A DNA stretch of 54,350 nt from positions 1 through 54,350 of the forward strand of contig JAFWTH010000003.1 of assembly GCA_017518975.1 (NCBI GenBank), written 5' to 3'. Positions 45,313-52,560 of the stretch are shown here, piece by piece. Below the pieces are notes generated by a model. It was not told the DNA's origin. It saw nothing but the letters and a program-made list of their open reading frames with translations, and ran no database searches. This DNA comes from Clostridia bacterium (lineage in GTDB: Bacteria > Bacillota > Clostridia > Oscillospirales > CAG-272). Positions within the stretch are counted from its first letter, which is position 1. The number at the start of each line of letters is the position of its first letter. The translations under genes were made by a program, and so were the position numbers.

Positions 45313-45429
45313 GTCATTCTGAGCAAGCGTAACGCAGTGAAGCACGTCGAAGAATCTATTGTCAATCCTTCGTCAGCTCGGGACAACGCAGATCCTTCGA
45401 CTCGTGCTTACGCACTCGCTCAGGATAAC
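45313..45429. repeat. Imperfect inverted repeat element, TCATTCTGAGC type
   Basis: A 117-bp element with ends GTCATTCTGAGC and GCTCAGGATAAC that pair as imperfect inverted arms of about 40 bases (GTCGAAGAATCT against the complement of GATCCTTCGAC). Lies between rarA and the convergent nucleotidase gene. A half-copy occurs at 49648-49688. Confidence 0.8.
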
Positions 45430-45483
45430 GTTTTTTTCATTCTCTGCCTTTTCTCTTCTCTTTTATCTCTTACTCTTCACTCA

Positions 45484-45525
45484 AAAAACGGTTTTCCCGG
45501 GATCAATCCCGGGAAAACCGTTTTT
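45484..45525. terminator. Bidirectional terminator between rarA and nucleotidase
   Basis: Long hairpin AAAAACGGTTTTCCCGGGAT with its complement, flanked by T runs on either strand. The nucleotidase stop codon touches its right end. Confidence 0.92.
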
Positions 45526-46426
45526 ATCTCTTTTTTCTGACCGGAACGCGGACCGAGGGGACGAGCTTTGAGGCGGGTCCGGTGTGTACCGTCTGATCGT
45601 CGAAGAAGATATGCGCTCCGAACGATCTTAAGACCTCGGCTTTTTCTATCCCTCCGAGGAAGAACGCCTCGTCGATGCTGACTCCCCATTCTCTGAGCGT
45701 GCGAATAACCCGCTCGTGCGCAGGAGCGTTGCGGGCGGTCACGAGCGCAGTGCGGATAGGCGGATCGTCTGGTCCGAACTTTTTCTGAACGATGGAGATC
45801 GTTTTGAGAAGCTTTGCAAACGGTCCCTCGGGAAGCGGCTTTTTCGCGTTTTCGCGCTCGTGCTCGGTGAACGCCTCTATGCCCTTCTCCTTATAGATCT
45901 GCTCCGATTCGTCGGAAAATATAACGGCGTCGCCGTCGAACGCGATCCTTATCTGCTCCACGGGAGCGTCCGGATCGATCGGCTGTTCCGTAGGAGAACA
46001 GATCGTCCCGGCGGCAAATCCCGCGTTTATCGCCTCCTGCACGTCGTTCTCGTCCGCGGAAAGAAACAGATCCGTCTTGAACGAGGAAAGATACGGCGCG
46101 AGCGACGCCCCGCTGACAAGCGCGGCGCGGCTGATGTCAAGTCCGTATTTCTCAATTGAATTGAATATCCGCAGACTCGTATCCGCGCTGTTTTTCGACA
46201 TTACGATGACCTCGGTGAGACGGTCGTCTCCGAGGTTGAGGTTATGAAGCGCCTTGACGAGCGGGAACGCGGTCCCCGGGCGCAGCACGTCGTTTTCGTG
46301 ATCGCGCTGATATTTGCGGTACGCGGGAAGTCCTTCCCTCTCAAACACTTCGTTCGCCTCCTCGAGGTCGAAAAGCGCGCGGGAGGATATGCCCACCACG
46401 AGACGGTCTTTCAGATCAAACGGCAT
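45524..46426 (-). CDS. 5'-nucleotidase (cytosolic NT5 type)
   Basis: A 300-residue protein of the bacterial 5'-nucleotidase family related to cytosolic NT5C1. VVGISSRALFDLEEANEVF near the start, PGTAFPLVKALHNLN, VIVMSKNSADTSLR and IRIAFDGDAVIFSDESE (HAD-like DxD) are characteristic; SFGAHIFFDDQ is the second acidic motif. It removes phosphate from nucleoside monophosphates in purine/pyrimidine salvage. TTGGAG lies nine bases before the ATG. Own promoter, single-gene unit. Confidence 0.9.
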   Translation of the reverse strand: MPFDLKDRLVVGISSRALFDLEEANEVFEREGLPAYRKYQRDHENDVLRPGTAFPLVKALHNLNLGDDRLTEVIVMSKNSADTSLRIFNSIEKYGLDISRAALVSGASLAPYLSSFKTDLFLSADENDVQEAINAGFAAGTICSPTEQPIDPDAPVEQIRIAFDGDAVIFSDESEQIYKEKGIEAFTEHERENAKKPLPEGPFAKLLKTISIVQKKFGPDDPPIRTALVTARNAPAHERVIRTLREWGVSIDEAFFLGGIEKAEVLRSFGAHIFFDDQTVHTGPASKLVPSVRVPVRKKR

Positions 46427-46456
46427 AATAATTACTCCAAAAAATTCAGTATAATA

Positions 46457-46484
46457 ATGATACCACTTTTTCGTCCGTTGTCAA
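46457..46484 (-). promoter_or_regulatory. Probable promoter of the nucleotidase gene
   Basis: Minus strand TTGACA with a 16-base spacer to TATCAT, 30 bases before the start. Confidence 0.55.
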
Positions 46485-46497
46485 TCCCCGCGCAGAG

Positions 46498-46526
46498 TTG
46501 AAAAAAACGGGAGAAAGTGATATAAT
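46498..46526 (+). promoter_or_regulatory. Promoter of the cobW operon
   Basis: TTGAAA, 17-base spacer, TATAAT. The leader after it contains GGGAA..TTCCC at about 46539-46554, a possible operator or hairpin; it does not look like a Zur box. Confidence 0.75.
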
Positions 46527-46591
46527 AAAGTTTTGGGAAAGGTGATTCCCGTAAAAAAGACCGCGCGACGCGGAGTGGAGGTATTCATGTC

Positions 46592-47644
46592 ATGAAAACG
46601 ACTAAAGTTGATATTTTCTCGGGATTTCTCGGCGCCGGAAAAACGACGCTGATTAAGAAACTTATAAAAGAAGCGTACAGAGGAGAGATGCTCGTAGTTA
46701 TCGAGAACGAGTTCGGCAAGATCGGCATTGACGGCGGTTTTCTTCAGGAGGCGGGGATACAGATCACCGAAATGAATTCGGGCTGTATCTGCTGTTCTCT
46801 CGTCGGAGATTTCGGCGTCGCTCTCGGCAAGGTAAAGGAAGAGTACGATCCGGACAGGATCGTGATCGAGCCGTCCGGCGTGGGCAAACTCTCCGACGTG
46901 ATCCGCGCCGTCCGTGATGCGGGCGTGGAGGGTCTTGAACTCAACGCGTTCACGACCGTCATTGACGCGTCGAAGTGCGCGATGTATATGAAAAATTTCG
47001 CCGAATTCTACCGCAATCAGATAGAGTTCGCATCGTCCGTCATCTTCTCCCGCACCGACGGGATAAGAGAGGACAAGCTCGCGGACGCGGAGAGGATCGT
47101 CAGGGAGATCAATCCGTCGGCGTCGCTGATCACTACTCCGTGGGATCGGCTCGACGGACGTGATATCCTCGATACGATGGAGAAGAAGAACACTCTTGAG
47201 GCGGAACTTCTTCACCTGCTCGAAGAGGAGAAGAAAAAGGATCATCATCACCATCATCACCATGACGACGGCGAGGAATGCGACGATCCGGAATGCGAGT
47301 GCCACCATCATCACGACGATGACGATGACGACGATCACGAGCATCATCATCACCATCATCACGACCACGACGCGGACGAGGTGTTTACGAGCTGGGGCAT
47401 TGAGACCGCCGGAAAGTTCACCGAGGGCGAGATCGATGACAAGCTCGACGAGCTTCTTACCGGGCGTTACGGCATGATCCTGCGCGCTAAAGGCATCGTC
47501 GACTCCGGCGAGGGTGAATGGGTACACTTCGACTACGTACCCGGAGAGAAAAACGTGAGACGCGGTCCCGCGGGAGTCACCGGAAAACTCTGCGTCATCG
47601 GCACCGGCCTGGACAAGAAGGGCCTCGCGGAACTTTTCACTTGA
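46592..47644 (+). CDS. CobW/COG0523 (G3E) GTPase metallochaperone with His-rich linker
   Basis: A 350-residue P-loop GTPase of the COG0523 family, which deliver zinc, cobalt or nickel to client proteins. Walker A GFLGAGKT at 11-18, the metal-binding GCICC at 64-68, EPSGVGKL (switch II region) and SRTD at 153-156 in the guanine-recognition place. Between the G domain and the CobW C-terminal domain, residues 217-260 contain 20 histidines, many Asp and three Cys: a metal-binding store. The ATG at 46592 is used; an ATG six bases earlier leads straight to TGA (ATGTCATGA). A second CobW-like gene and an HD hydrolase follow. Confidence 0.92.
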   Translation: MKTTKVDIFSGFLGAGKTTLIKKLIKEAYRGEMLVVIENEFGKIGIDGGFLQEAGIQITEMNSGCICCSLVGDFGVALGKVKEEYDPDRIVIEPSGVGKLSDVIRAVRDAGVEGLELNAFTTVIDASKCAMYMKNFAEFYRNQIEFASSVIFSRTDGIREDKLADAERIVREINPSASLITTPWDRLDGRDILDTMEKKNTLEAELLHLLEEEKKKDHHHHHHHDDGEECDDPECECHHHHDDDDDDDHEHHHHHHHDHDADEVFTSWGIETAGKFTEGEIDDKLDELLTGRYGMILRAKGIVDSGEGEWVHFDYVPGEKNVRRGPAGVTGKLCVIGTGLDKKGLAELFT

Positions 47645-47654
47645 GGTAAACGAA

Positions 47655-48599
47655 ATGGATATTCCCGTATATCTTTTTACCGGCTTTCTGGAGTCGGGAA
47701 AAACGACGTTCATCCAGCAGACGCTGGAAAGGCCTGATTTTTATGAGAACGGCAACGAAAGACCGCTCGTCATCTTCTGTGAGGAAGGCGAGGAGACGCT
47801 CGACCCGCTCTCTTTCCCCGCGGGAGGAGCCGCCGCCGAGACGCTTGACGGCGAAAGGCAGCTCAATCCCGATAAACTCGAGGCGCTGCGCCGCAAACAC
47901 GGAGCGACCTGCGTGATCGTCGAATACAACGGGATGTGGACGCTCGATCTCTTCTATAAGGCGCTTCCCGAGGGGTGGTTCATCTTTCAGGAGGTCACCG
48001 TCGCTGACTCGACGATGATCGGAGTTTTCAACGCCAATATGAGAAATCTCGTCGTTGACAAATTCTCGGGATGCGATCTCGTCCTGTTCAACCGGTGCGA
48101 CGGCGATACCGATTACGACGCGCTGCACAAGCTCGTCAGAGGCGTCAGCAGACGTCCGGACATCGTATACGAGAACGTTGACGGTACGGCGGCGTACGAC
48201 GATATCGAGGATCCCCTTCCCTTCGATATGGACGCGCCGGTCGTGGAAGTCGGCGACGGAGATTACGCGCTCTTTTACAGAGATCTCGCCGAGAATCCCC
48301 CCGCGTGGGACGGAAAGACGGTCAGATTCCTCGGTCAGACGAACGGTATGAAGGGTCTTCCGTCCGGCGGATTCGTTATCGGACGCCCCGTTATGACCTG
48401 CTGCGTCGAGGATATCACGTTCAGCGGTCTTTTCTCGGAAACGGGCGCGGACCGCGTTGAAAACGGCGTGTGGTACCGGGTGACCGGTAAACTCACCGTC
48501 AAGAACTGCGCTGTATACGGGCGCGTCGGTCCCGTAATGAAGCTGATTTCCGCCGATAAGGCGGACGCGCCGGAACAACCGGTATCAACGTTCTATTGA
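47655..48599 (+). CDS. CobW-like P-loop protein fused to a TIGR03943/DUF1980-like domain
   Basis: A 314-residue protein. The N-terminal half is a divergent G3E GTPase: Walker A GFLESGKT (10-17), IVEYNGMW in the switch II position and NRCD (146-149), but no CxCC metal motif. The C-terminal part (about 218-305) reads WDGKTVRFLG, GGFVIGRPVMTCC, WYRVTGKL and resembles the soluble C-terminal domain of TIGR03943/DUF1980 (YcgQ-like) membrane proteins, including the Cys-Cys at 249-250. No membrane segment is present. GAGG precedes the ATG, ten bases after cobW. Function inferred: metal-dependent partner of the upstream GTPase. Confidence 0.78.
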   Translation: MDIPVYLFTGFLESGKTTFIQQTLERPDFYENGNERPLVIFCEEGEETLDPLSFPAGGAAAETLDGERQLNPDKLEALRRKHGATCVIVEYNGMWTLDLFYKALPEGWFIFQEVTVADSTMIGVFNANMRNLVVDKFSGCDLVLFNRCDGDTDYDALHKLVRGVSRRPDIVYENVDGTAAYDDIEDPLPFDMDAPVVEVGDGDYALFYRDLAENPPAWDGKTVRFLGQTNGMKGLPSGGFVIGRPVMTCCVEDITFSGLFSETGADRVENGVWYRVTGKLTVKNCAVYGRVGPVMKLISADKADAPEQPVSTFY

Positions 48600-48617
48600 C
48601 GAACGGGGAATAGTGAG

Positions 48618-49274
48618 ATGACATACGAAGAAATCAAGAACAACGAAGAAGTCAGGACTTATATCCGTCAGGCGGATATGTCGCTCTCCGCGCTCGGTTA
48701 CACCGAGCACAGTTTCGCTCACGTAACTCTTGTTGCCGAAACTGCGGGGTACATACTCGAAACGCTCGGGTACGACGAAAGAACGGTCGAACTCGCCAAG
48801 ATCGCCGGATATCTTCACGACATAGGCAATCTCGTCAACCGGATCGAACACAGCCAGTCGGGCGCTATCATGGCTTTCAGGATCCTCGACCATCTGAAAT
48901 TCCCGCCCGAGGAAACGGGGATGATCGTCTCAGCGATCGGTAATCACGACGAGGGTACGGGTACTCCCGTCAGCCCTCTCGCCGCCGCTCTGATCCTCGC
49001 GGACAAAAGCGACGTGCGGCGCAACCGCGTGAGAAATCAGGACGTAACGACTTTCGACATTCACGACCGGGTAAACTATTCCGTCACGAAATCGGAACTT
49101 AAAATCAACAAGGCGCATTCCCTGATAAAGTTGAAGCTGTCGGTCGATACGCGATACGGTTCCGTTATGGATTATTTCGAGATCTTCCTTCAGAGGATGA
49201 TACTGTGCAGGAAAGCGGCAGAAAGACTCGGACTCGAATTCAAACTGATGATCAACGAACAGCAACTGATTTGA
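48618..49274 (+). CDS. HD-domain metal-dependent phosphohydrolase
   Basis: A 218-residue HD-superfamily protein. The metal ligands fit HSFAHV (His31/His35), YLHDIGN (His67-Asp68), NHDEG (His110) and ADKSD (~128-132), so the site looks intact. HD proteins hydrolyse nucleotides or phosphodiesters; the substrate here is unknown. GGGGAA precedes the ATG, 18 bases after the CobW fusion gene, so all three genes probably share one transcript that ends at the hairpin right after this gene. The family needs Mn, Fe or Zn, making it a conceivable client of the metallochaperones. Confidence 0.8.
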   Translation: MTYEEIKNNEEVRTYIRQADMSLSALGYTEHSFAHVTLVAETAGYILETLGYDERTVELAKIAGYLHDIGNLVNRIEHSQSGAIMAFRILDHLKFPPEETGMIVSAIGNHDEGTGTPVSPLAAALILADKSDVRRNRVRNQDVTTFDIHDRVNYSVTKSELKINKAHSLIKLKLSVDTRYGSVMDYFEIFLQRMILCRKAAERLGLEFKLMINEQQLI

Positions 49275-49281
49275 AATGAAA

Positions 49282-49309
49282 AAGGACGTCTTGCGACGTC
49301 CTTTTTTTA
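49282..49309 (+). terminator. Terminator of the cobW-HD operon
   Basis: AAAGGACGTC, TTGC loop, GACGTCCTTT with seven T following. Confidence 0.93.
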
Positions 49310-49531
49310 ATGGAAGATGGAAAATGATCGTAAAAAATGCAAAGCTTTTTTTACAAAGACACGAGATCAAGGTCAAAGCGACCGTTTTGCTTGAAGACAC
49401 CCAAAGGAAGAGGATCCGTATCATTTTTTCGCTGAGAAATGAACTTTTCTGCAAGATTATACTTTAATAATCGACAAAAATCAATATATATCCTACACGC
49501 TGTTTTACGCTGAAAAAAATGCGCAACCTGA

Positions 49532-49643
49532 GGCTTCCCCTCGAGGGGAAGCTGTCAGCGCAGCTGACTGATGAGGTGAAATAATAGCAGCACATCACCT
49601 CATCCGGGTCCTTCGGGCCCACCTTCCCCTCAAGGGGAAGGCT
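49532..49643. repeat. Head-to-head pair of CACCTCAT/CCTTCCCCTC repeats
   Basis: Left copy (49532-49579) is inverted relative to the right copy (49596-49643). Each has CACCTCAT, a variable hairpin (AGTCAGCTGCGCTGAC in the left, CCGGGTCCTTCGGGCCC in the right) and a CTTCCCCT-AGGGGAAG stem. Together they form a large cruciform-capable palindrome. Confidence 0.85.
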
Positions 49644-49647
49644 TTCA

Positions 49648-49688
49648 GATCCTTCGACTTCAGTCTGCGGCTTTCGCTCAGGATGACA
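49648..49688. repeat. Half-copy of the TCATTCTGAGC element
   Basis: AGATCCTTCGACTTCAG ... TTTCGCTCAGGATGACA matches the right arm of the element at 45313-45429 and directly abuts the preceding repeat pair. Confidence 0.7.
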
Positions 49689-49701
49689 CATAATTCAGAA
49701 G

Positions 49702-49730
49702 AAAAAAGACGTCTTGCGACGTCCTTTTTT
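49702..49730 (-). terminator. Terminator of the XRE regulator gene
   Basis: Minus strand AAGGACGTC, GCAA loop, GACGTCTTTTTTC. Same core hairpin as the terminator at 49282-49309. Confidence 0.88.
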
Positions 49731-49741
49731 ATTTGCAAAAG

Positions 49742-50362
49742 TTACGGATTCCCGCCCTTTTTGCGCGGGAGACGGATCTTTTTAAGATCCTGTTTGTAGT
49801 TGAAGATATATCTGACGACGATCAGCGCCTGCAGGGGGATCCCGAGGAAATACATATACCACGGATTCGCGGCGAGCAGATGCAGATAAACGCACGTGAT
49901 CAGCGACCAAACGAAGACCGACGCGCAGATGAGAAGCAGGATATTCGACCGTCCCTTACGGTTGCAGAACCACAGGATGAACGCCGTCGCCGGGACGCCC
50001 CAGACGAACAGCTGCCATATACCGATCTGCTTCGTGATCTTGAAATATACGAACACGGCGCATAGGACGAACCAGATCTCACATACGAGAAAAATCTGCG
50101 ACAGGATCATCCGTCCGACGTCCGACGGCGAGGACGCCGCGGACTCTTCGCTCTGCTCCTCCGTGATCGCGGAAACGGGTACTCCGAGCACTTCGCTCAG
50201 GGCGTAGATCGTCTCGAGGTCGGGCACGACGTCCCCCGTCTCCCATCTGGAGACCGCCTTGTCGGAATAATTGATCAGTCCCGCCAGTTCCGCCTGGGTC
50301 AGACCGTTTTCTTTTCTCAGTCGTGTTATGTTTTGTGAAACAATTCTTTTTACGTCTTCCAT
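49742..50362 (-). CDS. XRE-family regulator with C-terminal membrane domain
   Basis: A 206-residue regulator. An N-terminal helix-turn-helix of the Cro/CI type (about 5-62: NITRLRKENGLTQAELAGLINYSDKAVSRWETGDVVPDLE) is followed by a polar linker and four to five membrane helices (about 82-190) and a basic tail. Such fusions sense membrane or envelope state and regulate nearby transport or envelope genes. Two starts are possible (ATG at 50371 or 50362); the promoter's TATAAT overlaps the first, so 50362 is chosen and the mRNA would have almost no leader. Target genes are unknown; the divergent glycosyltransferase cluster is a candidate. Confidence 0.88.
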   Translation of the reverse strand: MEDVKRIVSQNITRLRKENGLTQAELAGLINYSDKAVSRWETGDVVPDLETIYALSEVLGVPVSAITEEQSEESAASSPSDVGRMILSQIFLVCEIWFVLCAVFVYFKITKQIGIWQLFVWGVPATAFILWFCNRKGRSNILLLICASVFVWSLITCVYLHLLAANPWYMYFLGIPLQALIVVRYIFNYKQDLKKIRLPRKKGGNP

Positions 50363-50369
50363 GGCTGAC

Positions 50370-50398
50370 ATTATACCACACAACAGCTCAAAAGTCAA
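50370..50398 (-). promoter_or_regulatory. Promoter directly abutting the XRE gene (leaderless)
   Basis: Minus strand TTGACT, 17-base spacer, TATAAT, then only seven bases to the ATG at 50362, where transcription itself should begin. No ribosome site is available. Confidence 0.75.
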
Positions 50399-50490
50399 GT
50401 ATTTACGCCAAATTCCCGCTTCGGTAGAGTCCTCTCTCGCTACAGTATACGCCGCAATTTCAATAAGAGAATCAAAGCCTGATCATTATC

Positions 50491-50519
50491 TTTACTTTTC
50501 GCCGGGACGGATATAGAAT
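50491..50519 (+). promoter_or_regulatory. Possible promoter of the first GT8 gene
   Basis: TTTACT, 17-base spacer, TAGAAT, 38 bases before the start; a mediocre match. Confidence 0.4.
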
Positions 50520-50557
50520 GGGATCATCAAAAAAGGCTCTTAAAGGAGATTTTAAAA

Positions 50558-51499
50558 ATGAAAAAAACGATCCCGATTTTTTTCGCCTGCAACGACAGAT
50601 ACGTTCCTTATCTTGACGTGGCGATCATCTCGCTCATATCCCACGCTTCGAAAGATAATATGTATAAAATCACAGTGATGAAATCCGACGTTTCGGAAGA
50701 GAACCAGGCCGTTCTGAAAAAGCACGAGTGTGAAAACGTTACGATCGACTTTTACGACGTCAGGGATATTCTGGAACCCGTGAAAGACAAACTGCCCGAT
50801 ATGTTTTATTACAGCATCGCGGCGTATTTCAGATTCTTTATTGAAACTTCTTTCCCGCAATACGACAAGGCCATATATCTCGACTGCGACGTGATCTTCC
50901 TGAACGATATCGCGGAACTGTTCGACACGGACGTCGAGGGTTACCTCGTCGGAGCGGCGTACGAGCAGAACACCGACAGAAGTCCCATGTTTACGAATTA
51001 CGTGGAAGATATCATCGGGATCCCGTACAATACCTATTTCAACTCAGGCGTTATGGTCATGAACCTGAAGGAATTCCGGAATTATAAAGTTCAGGACAGA
51101 TTCATCCGGATGCTTACCGAATACAACTTTGACAGTCTTGCTCCCGATCAGGAATACCTCAACGTAATCTGTCACGGAAAAGTGAAATACCTGCCGACCG
51201 GCTGGAACAAACACAGCTTCCCCGAGGCTCCGGAGGGAAAACTCAATCTCTGTCACTATGCCCTTTCAAACAAGCCCTGGTTTTACGAAGACGTCATAAA
51301 CGGAGAATACTTCTGGGAATACGCAAAATACAGCGAATTCTACGGTTACCTTACCGAAGGATTCAAGAACTATTCTGACGCCGACAGGCAGAGAGACCGC
51401 GAGGGATTCGCAGAGATCGTCAAGGGCATCGAAGAGATATACGGAAGCGAAAGAACGTTCAAAAAACTGTGGTTCGACAAGGAGACTGCGTATGCCTGA
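50558..51499 (+). CDS. Family 8 glycosyltransferase
   Basis: A 313-residue retaining GT8 enzyme. The N-terminal IPIFFACNDRYVPYLDVAI nucleotide-sugar fold, YLDCDVIF with the metal-binding DxD (Asp109/Asp111), FNSGVMVMNL, and DQEYLNVI followed by HYALSNKPW (the C-terminal HxxxxxKPW motif) are all classic. It transfers a hexose, typically galactose or glucose, from a UDP-sugar, in surface polysaccharide or glycolipid synthesis. AAGGAG lies eight bases before the ATG. The acyltransferase gene overlaps its last eight bases. Confidence 0.93.
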   Translation: MKKTIPIFFACNDRYVPYLDVAIISLISHASKDNMYKITVMKSDVSEENQAVLKKHECENVTIDFYDVRDILEPVKDKLPDMFYYSIAAYFRFFIETSFPQYDKAIYLDCDVIFLNDIAELFDTDVEGYLVGAAYEQNTDRSPMFTNYVEDIIGIPYNTYFNSGVMVMNLKEFRNYKVQDRFIRMLTEYNFDSLAPDQEYLNVICHGKVKYLPTGWNKHSFPEAPEGKLNLCHYALSNKPWFYEDVINGEYFWEYAKYSEFYGYLTEGFKNYSDADRQRDREGFAEIVKGIEEIYGSERTFKKLWFDKETAYA

Positions 51500-52322
51500 A
51501 TCTGAAGAGAGACTCAGGGTCCTCGCGCGAATATCGGAATACGAAAAAGAAGGGCGTTTCAACGACGACGTCGAAGAAGATGATCCTCCTATCCCCATAA
51601 AACCCGGCGAAGTCGACTATACGAACAGGAAGATCTCAAGCAAACTCAAGACTTCCGCCGCCAATTTCCTCGGCCGTACTTTTTTCTGGAATATGGCCAA
51701 ACACAAAAAACTGGTCATAAAGGACGTTTCCGGCCTTGAAAACGCCACGGCCGTAAAAGGCGGGGCTATCGTTACCTGCAATCATTTCAATATCTGCGAC
51801 AATTACACCGTATATAAAACGATAAAACCCGCTCTGAAAAAGCGTCACTATCTTTACAAAGTGATAAAAGAGAGCAACTACACCAACTTCAAAGGCCCCG
51901 TAAGACTGATGATGCGTCACGGGAACACCATGCCGCTCAGTTCAAACGTCTGCGTGATGAAAGAGTTTTTCGAAGGGATGAAGACTCTTCTCGAACGCGG
52001 AGAAAAAATACTTATTTATCCCGAACAGGCCATGTGGTTCAACTACAGAAAGCCGAGGCCGCTCAAGCCCGGCGCGTTCTGGTTCGCGGCTAAATTCAAC
52101 GTCCCCGTAATTCCCGTCTTCATCGGAATGAAAGACACCGAAATACTTGACGACAACGGATTCCCCGTTCAGGAATACTACGTTTATTACTTACCGGCGA
52201 TTTATCCCGACACCGATCTCAATGTGAGAGATAATTCGGAAATAATGATGAAAAAGAATTACAGGATGTGGGTCGAGACATACGAAAAGTTTTATGGCAA
52301 AAAACTGTCATACAGTCATTGA
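51492..52322 (+). CDS. PlsC-like acyltransferase
   Basis: A 276-residue glycerolipid-type acyltransferase with the catalytic H(X4)D motif NHFNICD (His98/Asp103) and YPEQAMWFNYRKPRPLKPGA in place of the second and third PlsC motifs; the usual EGxR is altered to EQAM. An N-terminal acidic, probably disordered stretch (about 20-45) precedes it. It overlaps the preceding GT8 by eight bases and lies between GT8 genes, so it may acylate a glycolipid or glycan product rather than lysophosphatidate. A terminator follows. Confidence 0.85.
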   Translation: MPESEERLRVLARISEYEKEGRFNDDVEEDDPPIPIKPGEVDYTNRKISSKLKTSAANFLGRTFFWNMAKHKKLVIKDVSGLENATAVKGGAIVTCNHFNICDNYTVYKTIKPALKKRHYLYKVIKESNYTNFKGPVRLMMRHGNTMPLSSNVCVMKEFFEGMKTLLERGEKILIYPEQAMWFNYRKPRPLKPGAFWFAAKFNVPVIPVFIGMKDTEILDDNGFPVQEYYVYYLPAIYPDTDLNVRDNSEIMMKKNYRMWVETYEKFYGKKLSYSH

Positions 52323-52431
52323 ATCAAAGACGGCGCAGATACGTTATGCGAGTTCGAAACGAACGCAATGTTACGCAGCCTTATGTCTTTATACAGCACG
52401 AAAACTACAAATATCAACGAATTCTACAATC

Positions 52432-52463
52432 AGTAGAGCGGTCCTCCTCCGCTCTACTTTTTC
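52432..52463 (+). terminator. Terminator after GT8-acyltransferase pair
   Basis: Ten-bp stem AGTAGAGCGG / CCGCTCTACT with seven-base loop and TTTT. The rest of the 238-base gap (52323-52560) shows only the next promoter. Confidence 0.88.
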
Positions 52464-52501
52464 TATCTCCTAATACGAGAGAACGGGAAGGAATGTTGTC
52501 C

Positions 52502-52530
52502 TTGACATTAAACCTCTGACGGCTTAAACT
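52502..52530 (+). promoter_or_regulatory. Promoter of the second GT8 pair
   Basis: Perfect TTGACA, 17-base spacer, TAAACT, 30 bases before the start. Confidence 0.65.
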
Positions 52531-52560
52531 TGGCGACAGAAAAAAAGGAGAAAAAGATAA

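Larger units (their letters stand above)
49275..49741. other. Gene-free segment filled with repeats and two identical terminators
   Basis: This 467-base gap holds: the HD operon terminator (49282-49309), an A+T-rich stretch with a 63-codon open frame that I judge non-coding, two inverted CACCTCAT/CCTTCCCCTC repeats (49532-49643), a TCATTCTGAGC half-element (49648-49688) and the XRE terminator (49702-49730). Both terminators have the same core, GACGTCTTGCGACGTC. Confidence 0.75.

Noticed and set aside
46539..46554. Zur or other metalloregulator box upstream of cobW
   Set aside because: GGGAA..TTCCC is palindromic but does not match a known Zur, Fur or NikR pattern; left as an unassigned palindrome.
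49276..49467. 63-codon plus-strand open frame after the HD gene
   Set aside because: It starts inside the HD operon terminator, has no ribosome site and no family resemblance; its first residues are encoded by the hairpin.
49464..49691. 75-codon minus-strand open frame
   Set aside because: Made almost entirely of the palindromic repeats; repeat-encoded frames of this type are common artefacts.
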